Assembly (NCBI RefSeq): GCF_049056525.1
Contig: NZ_JBHUPT010000007.1
Location: 45,369-109,368 of the forward strand
Reading direction: 5' to 3'
Origin: Leisingera coralii
Lineage (GTDB): Bacteria; Pseudomonadota; Alphaproteobacteria; Rhodobacterales; Rhodobacteraceae
DNA: 64,000 bases
Shown: positions 41,350-53,607 of the stretch, piece by piece
Layout: the number at the start of each line of letters is the position of its first letter
Numbering within the stretch: the stretch's first letter is position 1
Made by a program: the position numbers and the translations under genes
Notes under the pieces: generated by a model
Told to the model about the DNA's origin: nothing
The model's input: only the letters and a program-made list of their open reading frames with translations
Database searches by the model: none

Positions 41350-41439
41350 CAAGGACGTTCCAACGTCCTTGGCAAAATTCTTTGAAGAATTTTGCAGCCA
41401 GCGAGGCTGCGCCTCCTGGCTGCCCGGTGCGCTGCCGGG
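41350..41439. repeat. Cluster of four hairpins
   Basis: Immediately after the PPOX gene come four stems in 90 bp: CAAGGACGTT-CC-AACGTCCTTG (41350-41371), GCAAAATTC-TTTGAA-GAATTTTGC (41372-41395), AGCCAG-c-GAGG/CCTC-CTGGCT (41396-41421) and CCCGG-N7-CCGGG (41423-41439). It looks like a palindromic repeat unit, and serves as the gap between a + gene and the convergent EthD gene. Confidence 0.7.
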
Positions 41440-41449
41440 GAATGGGCGG

Positions 41450-41758
41450 TCAGCTGATGACCTCGCCGATCAGCATCTGCGGCTTCACATCGGTGAAATT
41501 CGGGATGTCCTCCAGCGCGGGCCCTGCGGCCTGCATCGCGGCGTCCATGGCGGCCTGATCGGCAAATGTCATCGTGGCAATGGCGTAAAACGGTGCCGGC
41601 TTGTCCGGCCCGCCCGCCAGCCCTTTGGTGACAACAATCGTCTGGATATGCGGCCCCATGTGCTCATCCACGATCTTCATATGGGTGTCCGCATAATAGG
41701 CGTGATCGAAGTTGGTTCCTTCTGTGACGGGGTAGATGACTTGCAATGAAACGGCCAT
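41450..41758 (-). CDS. EthD family reductase
   Basis: A 102-residue dimeric alpha-beta barrel (ferredoxin-like) protein of the EthD family, named after ethyl tert-butyl ether degradation genes but widespread with unknown roles. Characteristic are LQVIYPVTEGTNFDHAYYAD near residue 5 (the family's Fxxx-YYxxxH region) and TMTFADQAAMDAAMQAAG. It starts at ATG 41758. It precedes no obvious operon partner; lpdA lies 117 bp upstream with its own terminator. Confidence 0.82.
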   Translation of the reverse strand: MAVSLQVIYPVTEGTNFDHAYYADTHMKIVDEHMGPHIQTIVVTKGLAGGPDKPAPFYAIATMTFADQAAMDAAMQAAGPALEDIPNFTDVKPQMLIGEVIS

Positions 41759-41823
41759 GGCGGTGCCTCCTGCGGGTTGAATTCCAGCAGCAGTAAAGAG
41801 GCAATGGCGTGGCTTGCCAAATG

Positions 41824-41850
41824 AAAAAGGGCAGCTGCGGCCAGCTGCCC
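41824..41850 (-). terminator. Intrinsic terminator after lpdA
   Basis: A 9-bp stem GGGCAGCTG/CAGCTGCCC with a 4-nt loop is followed on the minus strand by TTTTT. It sits 25 bp after the lpdA stop and separates it from the EthD gene. Confidence 0.85.
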
Positions 41851-41875
41851 CTACGATTAGCCCAATCAGTGCGGC

Positions 41876-43267
41876 TCAGCTGTGGATCGGCCCGTCGCCG
41901 CAGGCCAGCGCGGCCTCGCGCACCGCTTCGGAATAGGTCGGATGCGCGTGGCAGGTCAGCGCCACATCCTCGGCAGAAGCGCCGAACTCCATCGCCACAC
42001 ACAGTTCGTGGATCAGGTCACCCGCCGCCGGGCCGATGATCGCGGCGCCCAGGATGCGGTCGGTTTCCTTGTCGGCGATAATCTTGACGAAGCCGCCCTC
42101 GGCCTGGTGCACCGCCTTGGCGCGGGCGTTGCCCATGAACATGAACTTGCCGACCTTGATTTTCTTGCCGTCGGCCTTCAGCGCGTCCTCGGTTGCACCC
42201 ACGGTGGCCACTTCCGGCGTGGTGTAGACGACGCCAGGGATCACGCCATAGTTCACATGGCCGTGCTTGCCCGCGATCACCTCGGCGACCGCCATGCCCT
42301 CATCCTCGGCCTTGTGCGCCAGCATCGGGCCTTCGATCACGTCGCCGATGGCATAGATGCCGGGGAGGTTGGTGCGCCAGTGGTTGTCGGTGGCGATCTG
42401 GCCGCGCTCGGTCATCTTGATGCCAAGCGCGTCCAGCCCCAGCCCTTCGCTGTAGGGTTTGCGCCCGGTGGCGACCAGCACCACGTCGGCGTCCAGCACC
42501 GCCTCGTCGCCGCCCTTCTTGGGCTGGTACTTGACCTTGGCCTTGGTCTTGGTGGTCTCGACGCCCTGCACGGCGGCGCCCAGGATGATGTTCAGGCCCT
42601 GCTTTTCCAGGATCCGCTTGAAGCTGCGCTGCACGTCTTTGTCCATGCCGGGGCAGACCGCGTCCATGTATTCCACCACGGTCACCTCGGAGCCGAGGCG
42701 GGCATAGACCGAGCCCAGCTCCAGCCCGATCACGCCTGCACCGATCACCGCCAGTTTCTTGGGGATCTTCGGCAGTTCCAGCGCGCCGGTGGAGGAGACC
42801 ACGATCTTCTCGTCGATCTCCACACCCGGAATGGAAGCGGGCACCGAGCCGGAGGCGATCACGATGTTCCTGGCCTCATGCACCTCATCGCCGACCTGCA
42901 CCTTGCCGGCCGCCGGGATCGAGGCCCAGCCCTTGATCCAATCGATCTTGTTCTTCTTGAACAGGAATTCGATGCCGCCGGTGTTCTGGCCGATGACCTC
43001 ATCCTTGTAGGCCTTCATCTGGTCCCAATCGACCGACGGCGCTTTGCCCTTGAGGCCCATATGGGCAAAGTTGTGCTCTGCCTCATGCAGCAGGTGGGTC
43101 GAATGCAGCAGCGCCTTGGAGGGAATGCAGCCCACGTTCAGGCAGGTGCCGCCAAGGGTCTCGCGGCCTTCGACCACCGCCGTTTTCAGGCCCAGCTGGG
43201 CGCAGCGGATGGCACAGACATAGCCGCCGGGGCCGGCGCCGATTACGATGACGTCATATTGGGACAT
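41876..43267 (-). CDS. lpdA: Dihydrolipoyl dehydrogenase (E3)
   Basis: The FAD-dependent E3 subunit (463 residues) that reoxidises dihydrolipoamide of 2-oxoglutarate dehydrogenase and related complexes and makes NADH. The N-terminal IVIGAGPGGYVCAIRCAQ, the redox-active GGTCLNVGCIPSK (C-x4-C near residues 41-46), the NAD-binding VIGAGVIGLELGSV near 175 and the C-terminal active-site histidine in CHAHPTYSEA near 446 are all present. It is separated from sucB by four small genes, so it is probably its own unit. Confidence 0.95.
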   Translation of the reverse strand: MSQYDVIVIGAGPGGYVCAIRCAQLGLKTAVVEGRETLGGTCLNVGCIPSKALLHSTHLLHEAEHNFAHMGLKGKAPSVDWDQMKAYKDEVIGQNTGGIEFLFKKNKIDWIKGWASIPAAGKVQVGDEVHEARNIVIASGSVPASIPGVEIDEKIVVSSTGALELPKIPKKLAVIGAGVIGLELGSVYARLGSEVTVVEYMDAVCPGMDKDVQRSFKRILEKQGLNIILGAAVQGVETTKTKAKVKYQPKKGGDEAVLDADVVLVATGRKPYSEGLGLDALGIKMTERGQIATDNHWRTNLPGIYAIGDVIEGPMLAHKAEDEGMAVAEVIAGKHGHVNYGVIPGVVYTTPEVATVGATEDALKADGKKIKVGKFMFMGNARAKAVHQAEGGFVKIIADKETDRILGAAIIGPAAGDLIHELCVAMEFGASAEDVALTCHAHPTYSEAVREAALACGDGPIHS

Positions 43268-43336
43268 AAGTCGGTTTCCTCTTTTGGCCCCGGCTCCGTT
43301 TTCCGGAGCTCGCGCTTGGGGATAGTTAGTGTGTGA

Positions 43337-43606
43337 TCAAACGGGGGTCAGCATTTTGATCGAGATATTGGTGACCCCGTCGCGTTCAAGGTGCATTGCC
43401 AGTTCTTCGGACCCGAAAAAGGCGCGGGCCTTCTCCAGATCGGTGATTGCGAACAGCGCAACGGCGTGGTTTTCGCGGTCCGGATCGCTCCAGACATTCA
43501 TGTCGGTGATGCCCGAGGCCTGGCGGTTGCGCTTGTCCTGCCGGAAGACGGTGAGCCAGGCGTCGAAATCGGCCACGTCGGCCTGCCAAAGTACGTGAGT
43601 TGCCAT
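43337..43606 (-). CDS. Small antibiotic-monooxygenase-like protein
   Basis: An 89-residue protein with the short alpha/beta pattern of dimeric alpha-beta barrel (ABM-like) proteins: MATHVLWQADVADFDAWLTV, then MNVWSDPDRENHAVALFAIT and a C-terminal strand. No catalytic residue can be assigned and the role is unknown. AAGGAG lies 8 nt before ATG 43606. It stands between lpdA and a MAPEG gene on the same strand. Confidence 0.7.
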   Translation of the reverse strand: MATHVLWQADVADFDAWLTVFRQDKRNRQASGITDMNVWSDPDRENHAVALFAITDLEKARAFFGSEELAMHLERDGVTNISIKMLTPV

Positions 43607-43710
43607 CGGTGTTACTCCTTTGTCCGTAGTGGAGGCAGGATGCCCCGGATTGCCTGGAGAGCGCTTTGATTCCACTCAATAATGGCTGCGTCAGTGGCAA
43701 GGTTTGCGGA

Positions 43711-43770
43711 GTGGGGACGCTGCCCCCGGCCCTGGCGGGCCTCCCCCGGGATATTTTCAGCCAGAAGAAG
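43711..43770 (+). repeat. Hairpin-plus-box intergenic repeat, copy 2
   Basis: GGGGACGCTGCCCC hairpin-like block, GGCC-rich spacer, CTCCCCCGGGATATTTTCAG and CCAGAAGAAG. Same order of parts as 19738-19800 and 57802-57868. It lies between the MAPEG gene and the 43606 start. Confidence 0.65.
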
Positions 43771-43772
43771 CA

Positions 43773-44165
43773 TCATGCGAGGAGCACCCCCGCGAGCATC
43801 GCGGCAAGGCCGCTGGTGGCGATGAGCCAGATGGCGGTGCGCAAGTAGGGCACGCCGCTGAGGTAGGCGGGCAGGTAGAGGGCGCGGCCTGCGAGGTAGG
43901 TGTACAGGCCGCCGGTGATCAGCGCGCTTTTGAGGCCACCCAGCTCTGCTACCAGCGCAAGGCTGATGAAGACCGGTGCGGTTTCCAGCAAATTGGTGAA
44001 GGCACGGCGCGCCCAGCCCGCCAGCGCGCTTCGGGTGACGGAGGTGTCGCGCGGGCCTGCGGTCCAGGCGTTGCCAGCGGAAAGCTTCAGCAGGAAGCTG
44101 TCGCAGCTCACGTGGATCAAGGCGAGGATCGAGAGGCAGACAAGGCCCCAGAGCGGGAGGGTCAT
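43773..44165 (-). CDS. MAPEG family protein
   Basis: A 130-residue protein with four hydrophobic helices (LWGLVCLSILALIHVSCD at the start; ALITGGLYTYLAGRALYLPA; a C-terminal LRTAIWLIATSGLAAMLAG). This is the layout of MAPEG proteins, membrane glutathione-dependent transferases and leukotriene-synthase-like proteins. Whether it binds glutathione here is unknown. It starts at ATG 44165 and lies downstream of a small hypothetical on the minus strand. Confidence 0.8.
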   Translation of the reverse strand: MTLPLWGLVCLSILALIHVSCDSFLLKLSAGNAWTAGPRDTSVTRSALAGWARRAFTNLLETAPVFISLALVAELGGLKSALITGGLYTYLAGRALYLPAYLSGVPYLRTAIWLIATSGLAAMLAGVLLA

Positions 44166-44235
44166 TGTGCTAGTGCTCGATGCGGCTTTACAAGGTAACT
44201 ATTGGCCAAGAGAAGAAACTCCGGAAATTCTGACG

Positions 44236-44460
44236 TCATGGGAGCTGCAACGTTTCTCTTAGCGCGTAATACAAGTGCCAAGAGTCATGAGTACGTGTTT
44301 CTGCCAGAAATAGACACGCGTTATGCTCTTGGACGCTTTCCTGATACAAATTGGGGCACAATCCTTGAGCCAGAGCGTACCTTTGATTTTCAGTGTGAAT
44401 GATTGTTGCGCCGAACAGCAGTAAAAGCACAGCAAAAATGACGATCAGTGCATTCTTCAT
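44236..44460 (-). CDS. Small membrane hypothetical protein
   Basis: A 74-residue protein with an N-terminal hydrophobic helix (MKNALIVIFAVLLLLFGATI) and a short polar domain with two cysteines (GLCPNL and HNACLFLAE). A GAGG lies 5 nt before ATG 44460. The base composition looks lower in GC than its neighbours, which may indicate a more recently acquired or less constrained gene. No family is recognised, and the open frame alone is not strong proof of a gene. Confidence 0.55.
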   Translation of the reverse strand: MKNALIVIFAVLLLLFGATIIHTENQRYALAQGLCPNLYQESVQEHNACLFLAETRTHDSWHLYYALRETLQLP

Positions 44461-44498
44461 GTGCGCCTCAAGTAACCTAAGAACGGAGCATAACAGAA

Positions 44499-44530
44499 GC
44501 GTATCCTGAAGTTTCCACTTCAGGATACGC
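44499..44530 (-). terminator. Intrinsic terminator after sucB
   Basis: A perfect 14-bp stem GCGTATCCTGAAGT/ACTTCAGGATACGC with a TTCC loop, 13 bp after the sucB stop. On the minus strand it is followed by TTCTGTT. Confidence 0.85.
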
Positions 44531-44543
44531 GTGTTGCTTGACC

Positions 44544-46055
<1,512 letters not shown>

Positions 46056-46067
46056 GTCTCTTTATCC

Positions 46068-49019
<2,952 letters not shown>

Positions 49020-49197
49020 TTTGGTGCCTCTTGCGGGTTGGGACCGTATTCGTTCTGGCCTTAGGCCACTCCCTGCAGGGTGGTGCGCGGGAGTTTCAAA
49101 TGGATGAAGGGGCCGCAGAACCTTGCGGCCAATCCGGCGGGGCGCGCCGTCTTGGCGGCAAGGTCCCTCAATGAAAGAGCTGCCTTGGCAGGAGGGG

Positions 49198-49249
49198 ATG
49201 CCCGGCGGAGACCGCCGGGCATTGTCCGCTTTGTGGTATGCAAAGCGGA
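49198..49249 (-). repeat. Two hairpins in the sucD-sucA gap
   Basis: ATGCCCGGCGG-AGA-CCGCCGGGCAT (49198-49222, 11-bp stem) and TCCGCTTTG-TGGTATG-CAAAGCGGA (49225-49249, 9-bp stem) lie right after the sucD stop. No T-tract follows, so they may be processing or partial termination elements within the operon. Confidence 0.7.
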
Positions 49250-49257
49250 AAGCTGCA

Positions 49258-50142
49258 TTACTTGCCGATCGCTTTCAGAACCGCTTCGCCCAGGCCGGCC
49301 GGGCTTTCGGCGACCACGATGCCTGCGGATTTCATCGCTTCGATCTTGTCCTCGGCGCCGCCCTTGCCGCCGGCGACAATCGCGCCCGCGTGGCCCATGC
49401 GGCGGCCCGGAGGGGCGGTGCGGCCGGCGATGAAGCCGGCAACCGGCTTCTTGCGGCCCTTCTTGGCCTCGTCGGCCAGGAACTGTGCTGCTTCTTCTTC
49501 GGCGGAGCCGCCGATTTCGCCGATCATGATGATGCTCTCGGTCTCGTCATCGGCCAGGAACCATTCCAGCACGTCGATGTGCTCGGTGCCCTTGATCGGG
49601 TCGCCGCCGATGCCCACGCAGGTGGACTGGCCCAGGCCAACGTCGGTTGTCTGTTTCACGGCCTCGTAGGTAAGCGTGCCGGAGCGCGATACAACCCCGA
49701 CGGTGCCGCGCTTGTGGATGTGGCCGGGCATGATGCCGATCTTGCAGGCGTCCGGGGTGATCACGCCGGGGCAGTTCGGGCCGATCAGCACCGACTTGGA
49801 GTTCTCCAGCGCCCGTTTCACCTTCATCATGTCCAGCACCGGGATGCCTTCGGTGATCGCCACGATCACTTCCATCTCGGCGTCGATCGCCTCCAGGATC
49901 GAGTCGGCGGCAAACGGCGGCGGCACGTAGATGACGGAGGCGTTGGCCTCGGTCACGTGCTTGGCTTCATGCACGGAGTTGAAGACCGGCAGGTTCAGGT
50001 GGGTCTGGCCGCCTTTGCCGGGGGTCACGCCGCCGACCATCTTGGTGCCATAGGCGATGGCCTGCTCGGAGTGGAAAGTGCCCTGCGAGCCGGTGAAGCC
50101 CTGACAGATAACCTTGGTGTTTTCGTCGATGAGGACTGCCAT
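49258..50142 (-). CDS. sucD: Succinyl-CoA synthetase alpha subunit
   Basis: The 294-residue alpha subunit that carries the phosphohistidine and the CoA-binding domain. The CoA-binding Rossmann-like GFTGSQGTFHSEQAIAYG lies near residue 15, NCPGVITP near 126, and the catalytic histidine is in GHAGAIV near 251. Normally sucC and sucD are adjacent; here a glycosyltransferase gene lies between them. ATG 50142 begins the family sequence; the frame is open farther upstream. It is followed by sucA after 238 bp. Confidence 0.96.
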   Translation of the reverse strand: MAVLIDENTKVICQGFTGSQGTFHSEQAIAYGTKMVGGVTPGKGGQTHLNLPVFNSVHEAKHVTEANASVIYVPPPFAADSILEAIDAEMEVIVAITEGIPVLDMMKVKRALENSKSVLIGPNCPGVITPDACKIGIMPGHIHKRGTVGVVSRSGTLTYEAVKQTTDVGLGQSTCVGIGGDPIKGTEHIDVLEWFLADDETESIIMIGEIGGSAEEEAAQFLADEAKKGRKKPVAGFIAGRTAPPGRRMGHAGAIVAGGKGGAEDKIEAMKSAGIVVAESPAGLGEAVLKAIGK

Positions 50143-50155
50143 GTTGTCGGTTCCT

Positions 50156-50983
50156 TCAAGCGGTATGTGTCTGTTGGTTCTGTGGGGTGGCCAAAGCGCG
50201 GCCGTCGAAGCGGATTTTTTCGAGGGTGGCCCGCCCCAAGACCACACTGGGAAGTATTCGGAAGCCGCCGCGGAACTCGTAGATCCCGCGGCGGAGTTTC
50301 TGGCGGACCAGCGGCCAGCCCTTGGGCCGGTGGCGGGCCGGGCCGATGGCGTGCTCGTCCGGGGCCTCGTTGCCCTGTTCGGCAAGCGCGGGCTGGACCT
50401 GGTAGACCTTGATGCCGCGCGCAGGCAGCGAGGCGTCAAAGTTGAACAGGAGGTTGTCCAGCGTGATTTCGAACGGGCGGCTGTCCAGCAGGTGCTGCGC
50501 CGCCCGGCGGGAGATCACATAGGCCGCACCGCCTGCATGGCGGGACAGCAGCTGGCGCACCTCGCGGCCCAGATGGGAAAAGCCGCCCTTGCCAAGCGCC
50601 ACCTGCAGCTTGCGGCTGCGCCAGCGCTCGAATTTGACGATGCCGGCATCCGCAGGCCACCAGGACAGATCCGCCAGCCAGGCGCCGGTATCGGGCGACA
50701 GGAAGACGTCATCCTCCAGGATCAGCGCCGCACCGGCGTCTGACGCCAGAAATGCCTCCCAGGCCTTGGCATGGCTGAGGGTGCAGGCCATGTCCTTGGT
50801 CTGGAAGTAGCCCCAGTTGCCCTCGGGGCTGCACTGCTTGAGCATCTCCTCGCGGCTGACCTGGGTACTGTCCACCGCGTCCACCCGCGTGGCCGTGAGC
50901 CCGGCCTGATCCAGCTCCCGCTGCATCAGCTCCGCCCGGCCCGTGGCCTGCCGCAAGCCTATGAGGTAGACAGCCGCCTTCAC
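50156..50983 (-). CDS. Glycosyltransferase family 25 protein inserted between sucC and sucD
   Basis: A 275-residue soluble glycosyltransferase of the LPS-glycosyltransferase (GT25) type. Signs are the opening VYLIGLRQATGRAELMQREL, CTLSHAKAWEAFLASDAGAA near residue 68, the DxD-like LILEDDVFL near 88 and the SRRAAQHLLDS region. It starts 12 bp after the sucC stop and ends 13 bp before the sucD start, so it is in one transcript with them. The sugar and acceptor are unknown; position inside the TCA operon is unexplained. Confidence 0.85.
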   Translation of the reverse strand: MKAAVYLIGLRQATGRAELMQRELDQAGLTATRVDAVDSTQVSREEMLKQCSPEGNWGYFQTKDMACTLSHAKAWEAFLASDAGAALILEDDVFLSPDTGAWLADLSWWPADAGIVKFERWRSRKLQVALGKGGFSHLGREVRQLLSRHAGGAAYVISRRAAQHLLDSRPFEITLDNLLFNFDASLPARGIKVYQVQPALAEQGNEAPDEHAIGPARHRPKGWPLVRQKLRRGIYEFRGGFRILPSVVLGRATLEKIRFDGRALATPQNQQTHTA

Positions 50984-50995
50984 CGGATCAGGCCC

Positions 50996-52189
50996 TTAGC
51001 CCTTTACCGCCTTCACGATCTTCTCGGCGCCGTCCTTGAGGTCGTCGGCGGCGATCACGTCGAGGCCGGAGGTGTTGATGATCTCCTTGCCCTTCTCGAC
51101 GTTGGTGCCCTCGAGGCGGACCACCAGCGGCACCTTCAGGCCGACTTCCTTGACCGCGGCAACCACGCCCTCGGCGATCACGTCGCAGCGCATGATGCCG
51201 CCGAAGATGTTGACCAGGATGCCTTTGACGTTTTCGTCCGAGGTGATGATCTTGAACGCCTCGGTCACCTTCTCCTTGGTGGCGCCGCCGCCCACGTCGA
51301 GGAAGTTGGCAGGCTCCGCGCCGTAGAGCTTGATGATGTCCATGGTGGCCATCGCCAGGCCCGCGCCGTTCACCATGCAGCCGATCTCGCCGTCCAGCGC
51401 GATGTAGTTCAGGTCGTACTTGGAGGCTTCCAGCTCTTTCGGGTCTTCCTCGGTGGTGTCGCGCAGCTCGGCCACGTCGGGGTGGCGGTAGACCGCGTTG
51501 CCGTCAAAGCCGACCTTGGCGTCCAGCACCTTGAGGTTGCCGTCGTCGCCGATGATCAGCGGGTTGATCTCCAGCATCTCCATGTCCTTCTCGACGAAGG
51601 CCTTGTAGAGCTGGCCCATCAGCTTGACGCACTGCTTGACCTGGGCGCCTTCGAGGCCCAGCGAAAACGCGATGCGGCGGCCGTGGTAGGGTTGGTAGCC
51701 GGTGGCTGGGTCAACGGAGAAGGACAGGATCTTTTCCGGGGTGGCGGCGGCCACTTCCTCGATGTCCATGCCGCCCTCGGTGGAGCAGACAAAGGAGATG
51801 CGCGAGGTCTGGCGGTCCACCAGCAGCGCCAGGTACAGCTCGGTTTTGATGCCGGAGCCGGCCTCGATGTAGATGCGGTTCACCTGCTTGCCCGCCGGGC
51901 CGGTCTGATGGGTGACCAGGGTGCGGCCCAGCATCTTCTTGGCTTCCTCGGCGGCTTCCTCCACCGATTTGGTCAGGCGCACGCCGCCTTTCTCGCCGGC
52001 ATCCGCTTCCTTGAAGGAGCCCTTGCCGCGGCCGCCCGCGTGGATCTGCGCCTTGACCACCCAGAGCGGGCCATCGAGTTCACCGGCGGCGGTTTTGGCT
52101 TCCTCGGCCTTCAGCACCACGCGTCCGTCGGACACCGGGGCACCGTAGCTGCGAAGAAGGGCTTTGGCCTGATATTCGTGGATGTTCAT
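50996..52189 (-). CDS. sucC: Succinyl-CoA synthetase beta subunit
   Basis: The 397-residue ATP-grasp subunit that binds the nucleotide and joins SucD to make succinyl-CoA, with substrate-level phosphorylation. Landmarks are the N-terminal MNIHEYQAKALLRSYGAPVS, VVKAQIHAGGRGKGSF near residue 43, EINPLIIGDDGNL near 206 and a C-terminal FGGIMRCDVIAEGVV near 330. It opens the sucC-GT25-sucD-sucA-sucB operon. A paired GTGATCAC operator lies 112 bp upstream of ATG 52189, and mdh ends with a terminator before it, so the operon has its own promoter. Confidence 0.96.
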   Translation of the reverse strand: MNIHEYQAKALLRSYGAPVSDGRVVLKAEEAKTAAGELDGPLWVVKAQIHAGGRGKGSFKEADAGEKGGVRLTKSVEEAAEEAKKMLGRTLVTHQTGPAGKQVNRIYIEAGSGIKTELYLALLVDRQTSRISFVCSTEGGMDIEEVAAATPEKILSFSVDPATGYQPYHGRRIAFSLGLEGAQVKQCVKLMGQLYKAFVEKDMEMLEINPLIIGDDGNLKVLDAKVGFDGNAVYRHPDVAELRDTTEEDPKELEASKYDLNYIALDGEIGCMVNGAGLAMATMDIIKLYGAEPANFLDVGGGATKEKVTEAFKIITSDENVKGILVNIFGGIMRCDVIAEGVVAAVKEVGLKVPLVVRLEGTNVEKGKEIINTSGLDVIAADDLKDGAEKIVKAVKG

Positions 52190-52301
52190 CTGAAACTGTC
52201 CCGTCTGGCTGCAATTGTCTGTCGTTCAATAGGCCGTGTTAAAGCCAAGTGTTAAAGGCTTATTTGACGGGAAGCAGGGAAATGGGGAAGATTTTCAAGT
52301 T

Positions 52302-52334
52302 TTGTGATCACAGGTTTTGGGGGTGTGATCACAA
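52302..52334. promoter_or_regulatory. Paired GTGATCAC operator upstream of the suc operon
   Basis: TTGTGATCAC (52302-52311), 13 bp, then GTGATCACAA (52325-52334). Each half contains the self-palindrome GTGATCAC and the two lie 21 bp apart, on one face of the helix. The inner edge is 112 bp upstream of the sucC start. The same arrangement lies before sdhC (58673-58704). Confidence 0.75.
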
Positions 52335-52429
52335 TTTACCGGAGGCTTAACGGCGGTGATTCGAGGCTGACCCCAAGGGCTGCGCCCGCCGCATCATAGG
52401 CCAAAAGCGTCAGCCGCAGGAACCGCGGC

Positions 52430-52459
52430 AAAAGAAAAGGGCCCGCCTGAAGCGGACCC
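52430..52459 (-). terminator. Intrinsic terminator after mdh
   Basis: An 8-bp stem (GGGCCCGC paired with GCGGACCC, including one wobble in RNA) with a 5-nt loop, followed on the minus strand by TTTTCTTTT. It separates mdh from the suc operon. Confidence 0.75.
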
Positions 52460-52486
52460 CGTTTGCAGTGCGTGGTGCTGCAGCGC

Positions 52487-53449
52487 TTAGGCCAGCGACG
52501 CGTCGATGCCCTTGCAGGCCTCGACCAGGCCCTTCACCGCGTTGACCGAGTTGTCGAACATGGTCTGCTCTTCTTCGGTCAGCTGGATGTCGACGATCTT
52601 CTCGATGCCGCCGGCGCCGATCACGGTGGGAACGCCCACATACATGTCCTTGACGCCGATCTCGCCGGTGCAATAGGCGGCGCAGGGCAGCACGCGCTTC
52701 TGATCTTTCAGATAGGCCTCGGCCATTTCGATGGCGCTGGTGGCCGGCGCATAGAAGGCGGAGCCGGTTTTCAGCAGGCCGACGATTTCGGCGCCGCCGT
52801 CACGGGTGCGCTGCACGATGGCGTCCAGGCGCTCCTGGGTGGTCCAGCCCATCTTGACCAGGTCGGGCAGCGGGATGCCCGCGACGGTGGAGTAGCGCAC
52901 CGACGGCACCATGGTGTCGCCGTGGCCGCCCAGCACGAATGCGGTGACGTCTTTCATGGAGACGCCGAACTCCTCGGCCAGGAAGTGGCGGAAGCGGGCG
53001 GAGTCCAGCACGCCGGCCATGCCGCAGACCTTGTTGTGGGGCAGGCCGGAGAATTCGCGCAGCGCCCAGACCATCGCGTCCAGCGGGTTGGTGATGCAGA
53101 TCACGAAAGCGTTCGGCGCGTGGTCGCGGATGCCTTCACCCACGGATTTCATCACCTTGAGGTTGATGCCCAGCAGGTCGTCGCGGCTCATGCCCGGCTT
53201 GCGCGGCACGCCGGCGGTCACGATGCAGACGTCGGCGCCTGCGATGTCCTCATAGGACTGGGTGCCCTTGAGGGAGGCGTCGAAACCTTCCGAGGGACCG
53301 GATTCTGCGATGTCCAGCGCCTTGCCTTCGGGGATGCCTTCGGCGATGTCAAAGAGAACAACGTCGCCCAGTTCCTTGAGGGCTGCGAGGTGCGCGAGGG
53401 TGCCGCCGATCTGACCTGCGCCGATGAGGGCGATTTTGGGTCGTGCCAT
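52487..53449 (-). CDS. mdh: Malate dehydrogenase
   Basis: The NAD-dependent LDH-like malate dehydrogenase (320 residues). The NAD-binding motif is IGAGQIGGTLAHL near residue 10, the substrate-specificity loop region contains PRKPGMSRDDLL near 80, and the catalytic histidine lies in GGHGDTMVP near 174. ATG 53449 starts the gene. It is divergent from a TauE gene across 158 bp containing a nested dyad, and has its own terminator before the suc operon. Confidence 0.96.
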   Translation of the reverse strand: MARPKIALIGAGQIGGTLAHLAALKELGDVVLFDIAEGIPEGKALDIAESGPSEGFDASLKGTQSYEDIAGADVCIVTAGVPRKPGMSRDDLLGINLKVMKSVGEGIRDHAPNAFVICITNPLDAMVWALREFSGLPHNKVCGMAGVLDSARFRHFLAEEFGVSMKDVTAFVLGGHGDTMVPSVRYSTVAGIPLPDLVKMGWTTQERLDAIVQRTRDGGAEIVGLLKTGSAFYAPATSAIEMAEAYLKDQKRVLPCAAYCTGEIGVKDMYVGVPTVIGAGGIEKIVDIQLTEEEQTMFDNSVNAVKGLVEACKGIDASLA

Positions 53450-53524
53450 TGGTAAATGTCTCCGGTCCGGTTGAAATTTCCTGATGCCTACGGCCTATCC
53501 GCCCCCCGTGCAAGGGTTCTGCGC

Positions 53525-53570
53525 TGCGGCATAGGGTGCGGTATACTTGCGTATGCCGCAGTGATACCGC
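53525..53570. promoter_or_regulatory. Nested dyad element between mdh and the TauE gene
   Basis: Two interleaved inverted repeats built from a GCGGYAT half-site: GCGGCAT (53526), GCGGTAT (53538), ATGCCGC (53553) and ATACCGC (53564). The inner pair forms GCGGTATAC-TTGC-GTATGCCGC, with one mismatch. The spacing between neighbouring same-strand half-sites is about one helical turn. Confidence 0.6.
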
Positions 53571-53607
53571 TAAACGGTCTTTAATTCAGGGCTTTCAGGA
53601 GCGGGCA

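Noticed and set aside
41882..43336. A 484-codon plus-strand frame over lpdA
   Set aside because: Antisense shadow; lpdA on the other strand is complete with all active-site motifs.
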